This document shows positions 43,659 through 54,095 of a DNA stretch of 64,000 nucleotides, piece by piece (position 1 is the first letter of the stretch; each line of letters begins with the position of its first letter). A program made the translations under genes and the position numbers. The DNA comes from Salinilacustrithrix flava (lineage in GTDB: Bacteria; Actinomycetota; Acidimicrobiia; Acidimicrobiales; Salinilacustritrichaceae): positions 868,001 to 932,000 of the forward strand of contig JAMYFF010000001.1 of the NCBI GenBank assembly GCA_024128875.1, read 5' to 3'. The notes under the pieces were generated by a model, which saw nothing but the letters and a program-made list of their open reading frames with translations, was not told where the DNA came from and made no database searches.

Positions 43659-45815
43659 TCACAGCAGGTCGACGAGCAGCGACGCGGCACGGCGGGCGCC
43701 GTCGGGTCGGACCGGCTGGTAGCGGGGCGGCCCCTGGCGGAGCTGCTCGGTCATCGCCTCGGCGATCACCTCCGGCGTCGCGGTCGCGTAGTCGAGCGCC
43801 CGGCCGGCCCCGTGGCGATCGAGGCGGTGGCGCACGTGCACCTGCTGCTCGAAGTGGTTCTGGAGCGGCACGTACAGGAACGGTCGCTGCGCGGCGGTCA
43901 GCTCCATCGTGGTGGTGAGCCCGCCCTGCACGATGCCGAGGTCGCACGCCGCGAGGTGGCGGTGGAGGTCGGGGACGAAGGCCCGCTTCTCCACGCCCGC
44001 CACGTCCGGCAGGGCGTCGGGGTCGAGTCGGGGTCCGGTCACCACGACGGTGCGCAGCCCGGGGATCTCCTGCGCCGCGAGCGGGTGGGCGGCGACGATG
44101 CGGCGCAGCAGCGGGAGCCCGACGCCCGATCCACCGACGGCGGCGATGACGACGACCTCGTCGTCCCGGTACCCGAGCTCGGCGCGCAGCACGCCGTGAT
44201 CGAGCTCGGCGGGGTCGAACCCGGTGATGTAGCCGCTGAAGTCGTAGTGGGCCGCAGTCCAGTCGGCGATCGAGGGCAGCCCGGGGCCGAAGCCGAGGGG
44301 CACGACGTCCTCGGGGTCACCCACGAAGATCGACCGGTCGCGGACGCCCGGCTGCCGCTCGACGTGGCCGATCATCTCCCGGTTCCAGTCGGCGGCGACG
44401 AAGGCCTCGCGCTCGCCGCCCGACGGCATCGGGACGATGCCGACGAAGTCCGACAGCCACGCGAACCTCGCCCGCTTGGTCGCCGGGTGCTCGTGGAGGA
44501 AGTGGTCGACCTCCCAGGACTCGTCGCCGACCACCAGGTCGTACTCCTCGGATGCCGTGACGTCGGCGAACACGCTGAAGTTGGTCACGAGGATCTCGTC
44601 CATCCGGCGCAGGGCCTCGAAGACGTGGAGGTCGTGCTCGTCGGTCTCCGCCTCGAGGTGGGCGGACTCGCTGGCCAACCGGTGGCTCGCCGGGTGCACG
44701 CGCTCGCCGGCGGCGTCCAGGAAGCGGGTCACCGGATCCTGGGCCAGCCAGTCGATCTCGGCCTCGGGCACGAGCGTCCGCAGCTCCGACGCGATGGCGA
44801 GGTCCCGCCGGGCGTGACCGAGCCCGATGGGCGAGGAGAGGTACAGCACGCGAGGCGGGCGGGTGCGGCGCGGTGCCGGCACGTGGCCCGGATCGCACAC
44901 GATGCCAACCGGGCCGGTCGCTGCGTCGGTGCCGACCCGGCGAGCGACGAAGGACCGGATCAGCTCGTTCACCTGGATCGGGAACCGGACCTGGGGGCAG
45001 TGGGCGGCGTCGGGCATCTCGACCAGCTCGGAGCCGAGCGCCGCCGCGAGGTCACGGCCGAAGGTCGGGGGGCAGATCTCGTCGAGCAGGCCCTGGATGA
45101 CGAGCGTGGGGCACGTCACGGCCGGGATCAGCGCACGGAGGCTCGCCGCGGACTTCTCCGGTGGGACACCGGCACGGGCCGCCACCGTCGCGGTCAGGAC
45201 CTCGGCGGTGGTGTCGAGCCCCCACTCCAGCGCGTCCTCCCGGGGCTTGGTCGTGTGCGGCTCGGCGAGCGCCGTCTCGGTGAACCAGCGGACGAAGCCC
45301 GGGAAGTCGCGGGCCCATGAGTGGCGGTTGTAGCGACCCCAGCCCTCCTCGACGTCCGGCTCGTCGTGGAACCGGAGCAGGGCGCGGGTGAGGGGAGCGT
45401 CAGCGGTGCCCGAGAGATCGGTGGACGGCCCGATGAACACGGCGCCGGCCACCCGCTCCGGGGCGAAGGCGCCGAGCACCAGCGCGAGGAGGCCCCCGTA
45501 GGAGTTCCCGACCAGCACGGCCCGGTCGGTGCCCGTCGCGTCGAGCACGGCGAGGGCGTCGGCCGTGTGCGCCTCGGGCCCGTACGCCACCGGGTCCGTC
45601 GGACGGTCGGAGCGCCCGCAGCCGCGGGCGTCGTAGGTGACGATGCGGAAGTGGTCGGCGAGGCCGGCGATCTGGGCCTTCCAGATGCGGCTGTGGACGA
45701 TCATCCACGGTGGCAGCAGGACGAGGGTCTGCTCGCCGCTGCCGTAGGTCTCCCAGTGGATGCCGACGCCGTCTCGGTCGACGACTCCGGACTCGGTCGG
45801 TTGGCGTGGTCGCAT
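43659..45815 (-). CDS. Alpha/beta-hydrolase fused to MurG/UGT-like glycosyltransferase
   Basis: 718 aa with two enzymes in one chain. Residues 1-295 are an alpha/beta hydrolase: DARGCGRSD, nucleophile Ser105 in LVGNSYGGLL, Asp246 in GLLDEICPP and His273 in DAAHCPQ. Residues 322-718 are a GT-B glycosyltransferase: LSSPIGLGHARRDLAIASEL near 328-347 and the donor-binding end VQGGLTTTMELTAAQRPFLYVPLQNHFEQQ near 630-660 (MurG/GT28-like). The join at about 300-320 is a short Pro/Arg linker and the frame is continuous, so it is not a sequencing artefact visible here. It may glycosylate and hydrolyse the same intermediate. ATG 45815 with AGGAGCACC leader; longer frame upstream rejected. Confidence 0.85.
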   Translation of the reverse strand: MRPRQPTESGVVDRDGVGIHWETYGSGEQTLVLLPPWMIVHSRIWKAQIAGLADHFRIVTYDARGCGRSDRPTDPVAYGPEAHTADALAVLDATGTDRAVLVGNSYGGLLALVLGAFAPERVAGAVFIGPSTDLSGTADAPLTRALLRFHDEPDVEEGWGRYNRHSWARDFPGFVRWFTETALAEPHTTKPREDALEWGLDTTAEVLTATVAARAGVPPEKSAASLRALIPAVTCPTLVIQGLLDEICPPTFGRDLAAALGSELVEMPDAAHCPQVRFPIQVNELIRSFVARRVGTDAATGPVGIVCDPGHVPAPRRTRPPRVLYLSSPIGLGHARRDLAIASELRTLVPEAEIDWLAQDPVTRFLDAAGERVHPASHRLASESAHLEAETDEHDLHVFEALRRMDEILVTNFSVFADVTASEEYDLVVGDESWEVDHFLHEHPATKRARFAWLSDFVGIVPMPSGGEREAFVAADWNREMIGHVERQPGVRDRSIFVGDPEDVVPLGFGPGLPSIADWTAAHYDFSGYITGFDPAELDHGVLRAELGYRDDEVVVIAAVGGSGVGLPLLRRIVAAHPLAAQEIPGLRTVVVTGPRLDPDALPDVAGVEKRAFVPDLHRHLAACDLGIVQGGLTTTMELTAAQRPFLYVPLQNHFEQQVHVRHRLDRHGAGRALDYATATPEVIAEAMTEQLRQGPPRYQPVRPDGARRAASLLVDLL

Positions 45816-45820
45816 GGGTG

Positions 45821-45825
45821 CTCCT
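45821..45825 (-). promoter_or_regulatory. Ribosome binding site of the hydrolase-glycosyltransferase gene
   Basis: AGGAG on the minus strand inside AGGAGCACC, 5 nt before ATG 45815; decides the start. Confidence 0.65.
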
Positions 45826-45879
45826 GCGGTGGTCGGTGTGCGCTCGGGGACCACCGTGCGGAAGCCGCCTCGCGGGGGG

Positions 45880-45908
45880 CTTGCACGGGCCTGGCGCGCG
45901 CGTGCAAG
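45880..45908. promoter_or_regulatory. Inverted repeat in divergent promoter of the glycosyltransferase locus
   Basis: CTTGCACG (45880-45887) and CGTGCAAG (45901-45908) are perfect 8-bp arms 13 nt apart, roughly midway in the 176-bp gap between the fusion gene and the methyltransferase. Suitable as a regulator site controlling both directions. Confidence 0.55.
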
Positions 45909-45980
45909 GACGATGCGAGCGGGGTGCGAGGGGTGTTCGTCACGGTGCGGGTCCGGCGTCGATCGGCGACGCCCCGACCG

Positions 45981-45985
45981 AGGAG
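45981..45985 (+). promoter_or_regulatory. Ribosome binding site of the methyltransferase gene
   Basis: AGGAG in AGGAGCACC, 6 nt before GTG 45992. Confidence 0.65.
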
Positions 45986-45991
45986 CACCTC

Positions 45992-46672
45992 GTGACCACC
46001 ACCGATCCCCGTCCCGCACCCGCCCAGACGGAGCAGGGCACCTTCCACCACGGCGCCCGCAGCGAGTTCAACGCCTGGTTCTTCCGGACCTTCGACCGCT
46101 ACCTCAACCACATCACCCGGCAGCACAAGCGCTCGGCCTTCGCGGACATCGCCGCGGGCGCGGTCGTCGAGCTCGGTGCCGGTGTGGGCGCGAACTTCGC
46201 CCACCTGCCTCCGGGCAGCAGCGTCCTCGCCGTGGAGCCGAGCGAGGCGATGCACGCGCAGCTCGAGGCGCGCGCCGCGGCGCGGGGCCTCGACCTGACC
46301 GTGATCGGCGCCTACGGGGAGGACCTGCCGATCCCGGACGCGTCCGTCGACGAGGTGCTCTGCTCGCTCGTGCTGTGCACGGTCGACGACCCGGAGGCCG
46401 TGCTCGCCGAGATCCGGCGTATCCTGCGGCCCGGCGGCCGGTTCCGCTTCGTCGAGCACGTCGCCGCGCCGTCCTGGAGCCCGCGCCGGTGGCTGCAGCA
46501 CGCCATCCGCCGACCGTGGAGCTGGGTCTTCGAGGGCTGCGACCTGTGCCGGGACACGGCCCGCACGATCGAGGGTGCCGGCTTCCGGGAGGTCGCCATC
46601 CGCCGGGCCCGCCTGAAGCGGTCCGCCTTCGTGCCCGTCAACACGGCCATCTCCGGCTGCGCCGTCCGATGA
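45992..46672 (+). CDS. Class I SAM methyltransferase (UbiE/METTL7-like)
   Basis: 226 aa. FNAWFFRTFDRYLNHITRQHKRSAFADIAAGAVVELGAGVGANFAHLPPG holds SAM motif I near residue 57; VLAVEPSEAMHAQLEARA binds the ribose; the LRPGGRFRFVEHVAAP element and C-terminal WVFEGCDLCRDTARTIEGAGF are typical of the METTL7/UbiE branch, which often methylates lipids, quinones or thiols. Its TGA overlaps the PIG-L ATG (ATGA), so they are coupled. GTG start with AGGAGCACC leader. Confidence 0.87.
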   Translation: MTTTDPRPAPAQTEQGTFHHGARSEFNAWFFRTFDRYLNHITRQHKRSAFADIAAGAVVELGAGVGANFAHLPPGSSVLAVEPSEAMHAQLEARAAARGLDLTVIGAYGEDLPIPDASVDEVLCSLVLCTVDDPEAVLAEIRRILRPGGRFRFVEHVAAPSWSPRRWLQHAIRRPWSWVFEGCDLCRDTARTIEGAGFREVAIRRARLKRSAFVPVNTAISGCAVR

Positions 46673-47490
46673 ACGACCTCGACGACGTCGCAGCGCTCGG
46701 GACGGTCCTCGGCATCTGGGCCCACCCCGACGACGAGACCTATCTGTCCGCCGGGGTGATGGCCATCGCCGCAGGCAACGCGCAGCGCGTCGTCGTCGTG
46801 TCGGCGACGGCGGGGGAGCGCGGCACCGACGACCCGGTCGCCTGGCCGCCGGACCGGTTGGCGCCGGTCCGGCGCTGGGAGGCGTCGGCGGCCCTCGCCG
46901 CACTCGGCGTGCACGACCACCGCTGGCTCGGGCTCCCCGACGGCGAGCTCGCCCGCTGCTCGACCGCCGAGCAGGCCCGACGCTTGGCGGCGATCATGGA
47001 CGAGGTCGCTCCCGACACGATCCTGACGTTCGGACCCGACGGGGTCACCGGCCACCCGGACCACCGGGCCGTCTCGAGATGGGTCGACGCGGCCTGTCTG
47101 CGCAGCAGCCGGCGGGTCCGCGTCCTGCACGCGGCGCTCGAGGAGGGCTACTGCGAGCGGTTCCGAGGGCTGCACGAGCGCTTCGACGTGTTCATGGACC
47201 CGTCGCTGCCTGCGCCGAGACCGGCAGCTGAGCTGGCGCTCCGCCTGTCGCTCACCGGCGCGTCCCTCGACCGCAAGCTCGTGGCGCTCCGGGCGCAGGC
47301 CACCCAGACCCAGCCGGTGGTCGAGGCGTTCGGATCGGGCCCCTATGCCGAATGGGTGGCCGAGGAGGTCTTCGTCGACGCGACGGCTCAGACGTACGGG
47401 CAGTGGCGGCACCCGCGCTCGCAGCACGAGCCCGCCGCAGCCAGCTCCACGGCGGTCAGCACGAACAGCCCGGTGGCCGGGTCGAGGTAG
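46669..47490 (+). CDS. PIG-L/LmbE-family deacetylase
   Basis: 273 aa zinc-dependent N-acetyl-hexosamine deacetylase type. Zinc/catalytic motif AHPDDE at 18-23 and GPDGVTGHPDHRAVSRW near 122-138 with the third His ligand. Members include MshB and Mca of mycothiol metabolism and LmbE-like tailoring enzymes. Located after a methyltransferase and beside a glycosyltransferase fusion, it probably deacetylates an N-acetyl sugar made in the same pathway (inference). Its 3' end overlaps the convergent DUF5522 gene by 103 bp; the last residues (after GQWRHPRSQHEP) are then probably a non-conserved tail. Confidence 0.87.
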   Translation: MNDLDDVAALGTVLGIWAHPDDETYLSAGVMAIAAGNAQRVVVVSATAGERGTDDPVAWPPDRLAPVRRWEASAALAALGVHDHRWLGLPDGELARCSTAEQARRLAAIMDEVAPDTILTFGPDGVTGHPDHRAVSRWVDAACLRSSRRVRVLHAALEEGYCERFRGLHERFDVFMDPSLPAPRPAAELALRLSLTGASLDRKLVALRAQATQTQPVVEAFGSGPYAEWVAEEVFVDATAQTYGQWRHPRSQHEPAAASSTAVSTNSPVAGSR

Positions 47491-47606
47491 CCGGGCTCGC
47501 CGGCGTCCACGGCGGCGCGGTGGGCGGCGAGGATCAGGTCCCGCTGCGGGTGGTCGGGAGCGAGCCGGCTCGAGTGCGGCTCGTCGATGCCGCGCGGGGA
47601 CGTCAC
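47388..47606 (-). CDS. DUF5522 family small Cys-rich protein
   Basis: 72 aa. The C-terminus GYLDPATGLFVLTAVELAAAGSCCERGCRHCPYV is the DUF5522 pattern: GYxDPxTG, then CC-x3-CRHCPY, probably a metal or Fe-S site. Conservation of this ending shows it is real despite the 103-bp antiparallel overlap with the PIG-L gene. GTG start. Function unknown. Confidence 0.78.
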   Translation of the reverse strand: MTSPRGIDEPHSSRLAPDHPQRDLILAAHRAAVDAGEPGYLDPATGLFVLTAVELAAAGSCCERGCRHCPYV

Positions 47607-47638
47607 CCGTCCAGGGTCCCACGCTGCAGTGGCGGGGC

Positions 47639-47644
47639 TACGTT
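47639..47644 (+). promoter_or_regulatory. -10 hexamer TACGTT, ArsC-like gene
   Basis: Six nt before ATG 47651; leaderless prediction. Confidence 0.55.
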
Positions 47645-47650
47645 CGGGCC

Positions 47651-48022
47651 ATGTCCACGCTCGGTACCGGACCCACCATCTTCCACAACCCGCGCTGCTC
47701 GAAGTCCCGTGCGGCGGTGTCCACCGCCGGCGAGCTCGGCGTCGACGTCGACGAGGTGCGCTACCTCGACAGCCCGCCCGATCGGGCCACGCTCGACGCC
47801 ATCGTCGCCGGCCTCGAGGACCCGCCGACGGACCTCATCCGCCACGGCGACGCGAAGAAGGCCGGCGTCGACACGTCGCAGGCCACGACCCCGACCGCCG
47901 TCGTCGACCTGCTGGTCGAGCACCCCGAGCTCATGGAGCGCCCGGTCGTGTGGCTCCACGGCCGGGCCATCATCGGACGGCCCCCGGAGCGCGTCGCGCC
48001 GTTCCTGCAGGAGAACGCCTGA
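47651..48022 (+). CDS. ArsC/Spx-family thioredoxin-like protein (arsenate reductase-like)
   Basis: 123 aa. IFHNPRCSKSRAAVSTAGELG gives the active Cys16 in CSKS rather than the CSTC form, followed by LIRHGDAKKAG and RPVVWLHGRAIIGRPPERV, the conserved Arg segment of glutaredoxin-coupled ArsC. It may reduce arsenate or act on another substrate; no ars genes adjoin. ATG 47651 is leaderless. Confidence 0.85.
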   Translation: MSTLGTGPTIFHNPRCSKSRAAVSTAGELGVDVDEVRYLDSPPDRATLDAIVAGLEDPPTDLIRHGDAKKAGVDTSQATTPTAVVDLLVEHPELMERPVVWLHGRAIIGRPPERVAPFLQENA

Positions 48023-48031
48023 TCGATCCGG

Positions 48032-49633
48032 TCAGCGCGTGAAGGGCAGGGCGTCGGCGAAGCGGGTGTTGATGCGGTAGCCCTGCGCCTCGATCCAGTC
48101 GGCCATGACCCACAGGTCGCTCACCGAGCTCTCCGGGACGGGCAGGCCGGTGGTGCGCGCCTCCGGCGGGGCGACGTAGTCGTAGGCGTCGACGTCGACC
48201 TCGGGGTCGCCGGGGTGGTCGGGGTCGGCGATGGTCGGATCGAACGCATCGCGCATCGTGCTGATGGCGTGACGGCTGCGTCCCGGGTCCCACTGACCGG
48301 TCTGGGGCAGGCCCCAGTTCTCGCAGATGAAGGACAGGATCGACACGTGGTCCAGCGTGGCGCTGAGGGTGCGGTCCACGGTGGGCTCGCTGTCGGAACG
48401 CCGCCCCCGGGCCTTGCCCTTGGACCGCGGCGGCATCGACCCGGCCGGCGCCCGGAGGTTGGCGCCGGTGTTGCGGGCGTAGGGGCTGAGCAGGAACGCC
48501 GGCGTGCGGAACCCGAACAGCCCGAAGTCGTCCGGGCCGGTGGTGTGCGGCCCCTCGACCGTGTAGTCCGGCACCTCGCCGGGGCCGTAGGCGCCGTAGG
48601 GGTCGACGGTGTCGTCCACGGCGGGCGGCACCACGTGGTCGAAGAAGCCGCCCCACTCGTCGTAGTTGATGAACATGGCGCCCTTGGCCCAGTTGGGGGA
48701 GCGCATGAACGCGGTGGTGACGTCGCTGAAGAACTCCTGGCCGAGCCGGATGTCGGCGTGGGGGTGGTCGTCGTTGGCCAGGCCCTCGGGAGCGACGAAG
48801 AACGGGTCGACGAACGCGACCTGCGGCAGGGTGCCGGCGGCGCAGTCGGCGTAGTACTCGGTGATGGGACGGGTGTTGGCGAGGTACCGCGGCCCCCACA
48901 GGGCGATCACGGGCAGGTTCGAGAAGTAGTACTTCCACGTCACGCCCTTGGCGTCCAGCTGGTCCCACAGCGTCGGCCAGTCCCACCCGGCCGCCCAGGC
49001 CGGGTTCTCGCCGATCCGCTGGGGTGGGAAGTCGTTGTTGTTCAGGCCGTGGGCCTGGGCCGAGTGCATGTAGTAGCGGTTGGGGTACGTGTTGCCCATC
49101 CACGAGGTGAAGTACCGGTCGAAGGACGTGAAGTCCCGGAGGATCCGGTCGATGACGGGGAGGTCGGCGGCGGTGTAGTAGCTCGAGGCGTACCGGTCGG
49201 TGCCCGTGCCGGGCCGGTCGCCGCCGTCCTCGGTGGTGCTCCAGCCATCGGGGCTGCCATCGCCGTCGTGGTCGATGACCTGGCGCCGCCCGGTGGTGTG
49301 GCTGTGGCCGGGATCGACGTAGGGGTGGCCGGCCCAGTTCTGCTCGCCGCCGATGCCGAAGTCGAACGTCTCCCGACCGGGCAGGCGGGTGCTGGCATCG
49401 AAGCGGACCTCCTCCCGGTCGCCCCACCACCCCAGGTAGTGGTCGGCGGACCGGTTCTCCATCATCACCACCACCGCGTGCTGGATGTTGGGGAACTTCG
49501 GTGCCGGGGCGTCGAGCAGGAGCGACGTCGGACGGGCGAGGTTCACCAGGTCGGCGTGCGCGGTGCCGCCGACGGCAGCGCCGGCGCCGGCCACGGCAGC
49601 GGTCTTGATGAAGGTGCGACGAGAGAGGCCCAC
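48032..49633 (-). CDS. Tat-exported phosphoesterase (phospholipase C / acid phosphatase family)
   Basis: 533 aa. Tat signal with LSRRTFIKTAAVAGAGAAVGGTAHA at the start. The phosphoesterase fold opens with FPNIQHAVVVMMENRSADHYLGWWG (metal-binding Glu/Asn) and continues with FVDPFFVAPEGLANDDHPHADIRLGQEF and FINYDEWGGFFDHVVPP, carrying Asp/His ligands. Relatives are phospholipases C and acid phosphatases that act outside the cell on phospholipids or phosphoesters. Disrupted C-terminal domains of mycobacterial PlcA are not obvious here. GTG start. Confidence 0.87.
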   Translation of the reverse strand: MGLSRRTFIKTAAVAGAGAAVGGTAHADLVNLARPTSLLLDAPAPKFPNIQHAVVVMMENRSADHYLGWWGDREEVRFDASTRLPGRETFDFGIGGEQNWAGHPYVDPGHSHTTGRRQVIDHDGDGSPDGWSTTEDGGDRPGTGTDRYASSYYTAADLPVIDRILRDFTSFDRYFTSWMGNTYPNRYYMHSAQAHGLNNNDFPPQRIGENPAWAAGWDWPTLWDQLDAKGVTWKYYFSNLPVIALWGPRYLANTRPITEYYADCAAGTLPQVAFVDPFFVAPEGLANDDHPHADIRLGQEFFSDVTTAFMRSPNWAKGAMFINYDEWGGFFDHVVPPAVDDTVDPYGAYGPGEVPDYTVEGPHTTGPDDFGLFGFRTPAFLLSPYARNTGANLRAPAGSMPPRSKGKARGRRSDSEPTVDRTLSATLDHVSILSFICENWGLPQTGQWDPGRSRHAISTMRDAFDPTIADPDHPGDPEVDVDAYDYVAPPEARTTGLPVPESSVSDLWVMADWIEAQGYRINTRFADALPFTR

Positions 49634-49712
49634 GGCGGAACTGTTCGTCCCGACCGGTCTCCGCTCCTCCCCGCCGGCGGGTGAACACTCGGCGAACCCC
49701 CTCGGGACCCGG

Positions 49713-51023
49713 TCAGGGCATGGGGGAGGCGCCGCCGGAGGCGCGCTCGGCGGCCTCGAGGAGGTCGTCGCGGAAGTCGGGGTGGGCGATGGCGGCGAGC
49801 GCCTCGCCGCGCTGGTGGACGGTCTTGCCCTGGAGCTCGGCGACGCCGTGCTCGGTCACGATGACGTCCACCTGGTGCCGTGGGGTGGTGATGACGGTGC
49901 CGGCGGCGAACCACGGGACGATGCGGGAGCGGACCTCCTCGCCGGCCCGGTAGGTGGAGGGCAGGCACAGGATGGAGCGGTCGGACAGGGCGAGTCCGGT
50001 GCCGGCGACGAAGTCCTCGTGGCCGCCGATGCCGGAGAACTGCTCGCCGCTGCGGGTGTCGGCCACGACCTGGCCGTGGATGTCGACCGAGAGGGCCGCG
50101 TTGATCGTGATCATCGACCGGTTGGCGCCGATGAGCTCGGGCGAGTTCACGACCTCGACGGGGAGGAAGGCCACCTCGCGGTTCTGGTGGAGCCAGTCGT
50201 AGAGCTCGCGGGTGCCGCCGGCGAAGGTGCAGACCGACACCCCCTCGTACTGGCCCTTGCGCATGTTGGAGACCTTGCCGGCCTGGTGCAGCTTCATCAG
50301 GCCGGTGGTGAACATCTCCGAGTGGATGCCGTAGTCACCGCCGTCACCCTCGGCGAGGAGCGCCGCGACCACGGACGGGACGGCGCCGATGCCGGTCTGC
50401 AGCGTGGCCCCGTCGGGGATCAGGCCCTGGATGTGGCGGGCGATCGAGCGCTCGACATCGGTGGGCTCGGGGTCGGCGATCTCGTAGGGGGTGGAGTCGG
50501 ACTCGATGAGCACGTCGATCTCGTCGACGTGGAGGCGGTGCCCGTGCTCGCCCCACCCGTAGGTGACCGGGTAGCTGTCGCTCACCTCCACGACGAGCAG
50601 CCGGTCGGGGTCGGCGCCGGCGGCGTGCAGCGATCCGGTGTTGGCGCCGGCGTGGAGCGACAGGCTGCACCACCCGTCGCGGTCGGGGGGCGAGGCCGCA
50701 GTGGCCATCACCCGGGGGGAGATGTCCTCGAGCAGGGCGACGAAGCGGCGGAAGTCGGCGGGCGCGAAGCCGATGTTGGCGCCGCTGTCGCGCAGCAGCC
50801 GCTCGAGGGGGCCGAAGAAGCCGCTCAGGTAGTGGACGTGGGGATGGGTGAACAGGTCGGTGAGGACGGTGACGAGCGCCCCGAAGACCTTGAGGTCCTC
50901 CCAGTCCTTGCGGCTGCCCATCGCTTCGAGCAGCGCGGCCGGCTGGGATGGTCCGAGCGGGAGGCCGAGGGTGTCGGTGGCCTGGAACAGGTCCACGGCG
51001 TCGTGGGCGGAGAGGCGTCGCAT
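49713..51023 (-). CDS. Acetyl-CoA hydrolase / 4-hydroxybutyrate CoA-transferase family
   Basis: 436 aa. Family I-type CoA transferase: DGATLQTGIGAVPSVVAALLAEGDGGDYGIHSEMFTTGLMKLHQAGKV and SGEQFSGIGGHEDFVAGTGLALSDRSILCLPSTY, where the Glu in GG-x-EDF-like context is a candidate catalytic residue, and the end VIVTEHGVAELQGKTVHQRGEALAAIAHPDFRDDL is diagnostic. Transfers CoA between short acyl groups or hydrolyses acetyl-CoA. Divergent from the DUF2786 gene over 102 bp. Confidence 0.88.
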   Translation of the reverse strand: MRRLSAHDAVDLFQATDTLGLPLGPSQPAALLEAMGSRKDWEDLKVFGALVTVLTDLFTHPHVHYLSGFFGPLERLLRDSGANIGFAPADFRRFVALLEDISPRVMATAASPPDRDGWCSLSLHAGANTGSLHAAGADPDRLLVVEVSDSYPVTYGWGEHGHRLHVDEIDVLIESDSTPYEIADPEPTDVERSIARHIQGLIPDGATLQTGIGAVPSVVAALLAEGDGGDYGIHSEMFTTGLMKLHQAGKVSNMRKGQYEGVSVCTFAGGTRELYDWLHQNREVAFLPVEVVNSPELIGANRSMITINAALSVDIHGQVVADTRSGEQFSGIGGHEDFVAGTGLALSDRSILCLPSTYRAGEEVRSRIVPWFAAGTVITTPRHQVDVIVTEHGVAELQGKTVHQRGEALAAIAHPDFRDDLLEAAERASGGASPMP

Positions 51024-51125
51024 GAGAGGTGTCTACCGAGACCGACGCGGCATCGACAGGGTCTGGGGTCCTCGGCTCGTGCGTCCTCGGACGTGACTGT
51101 CGGAGGGTGCCGACATGATGGGGCG

Positions 51126-51856
51126 ATGGCTCACCTCGATCCCGACGGCGCCGGCGGCGGCGCCCCCGACCCCGGCGTGCTGCACAAGGTGCGGTCGCTG
51201 CTCGCCAAGGCCGAATCCACCACCTACCCCGACGAGGCCGAGGCCCTCTCGGCCAAGGCCCAGCAGCTCATGGACCGCCACGCCATCGATCGGGCCATGC
51301 TGGGCGAGGGCAGCCGCGCCGGGCCCGAGGGCCGCACGCTGCTGGTGGAGTCGCCCTACGCCCGGCCCAAGTTCCAGCTGCTCACCGAGCTGGCCCGCGC
51401 CAACCGGTGCCGCGCCGTGCTCGACACCGACCGGAACGTCGCCACCGTCATCGGCTTCCCCGACGACCAGGCCACGGTCGAGCTCCTCTACACGTCGCTG
51501 CTGGTGCAGGGCACCCGGGCGATGCTCCAGGCCGGCACCAGCCCGCGCACGCGGTCGCGCGCGTTCCGCCAGGCCTTCCTGGTGGCCTACGCGTCCCGCA
51601 TCGGGCAACGGCTTCGCCAGGCCGCGGCGGCCACCGTGTCCGAGGCCGTGCGCGACCACGGCGAGGGGCTCCTGCCCGTGCTGCGCAGCCGCGAGGTCGC
51701 GGTCGAGGACGAGCTCGCCTCGGCCTTCCCGCACCTGCGCCGCATGCGGGTCACCGCCAGCGACCCGGCCGGGTACGCGGCCGGGCACGCCGCCGCCGAC
51801 CGCGCCCGACTCGGCGGTCAGGAGGTCCGCGGACGGGTGCGCCGTCTGCGCAGGTG

Positions 51857-51857
<1 letters not shown>
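51126..51857 (+). CDS. DUF2786 domain-containing protein
   Basis: 243 aa. N-terminal VLHKVRSLLAKAESTTYPDEAEALSAKAQQLMDRHAIDRAML is the DUF2786 helical motif. The rest is an alpha-helical/beta region with QLLTELARANRCRAVLDTDRNVATVIGFPDDQATVELLYTSLLVQ and a basic C-terminus. Function unknown; relatives are widespread in actinobacteria and phages. Stop overlaps the next ATG by one base (TGATG), so the two are translationally coupled. Confidence 0.82.
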
Positions 51858-54022
<2,165 letters not shown>

Positions 54023-54030
54023 CGCTCCTC

Positions 54031-54095
54031 GCCACCGCTACAGGGGAACTGCCAGTTCCGATCCTGGAAACTGGCAGTGGTGGTGTAGCGGTGGC
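54031..54095. repeat. CTGGCAG palindrome family (type A), between convergent stops
   Basis: Outer arms GCCACCGCTACA (54031-54042) and TGTAGCGGTGGC (54084-54095) are perfect; inner arms ACTGCCAGTT / AACTGGCAGT pair as well. The right part AACTGGCAGTGG-TGG-TGTAGCGG matches the other type A copies. Confidence 0.75.

Noticed and set aside
47651..48022. Arsenic resistance operon
   Set aside because: Only the ArsC-like protein is present; no ArsR or ArsB/Acr3 lies nearby and the active site is CSKS.
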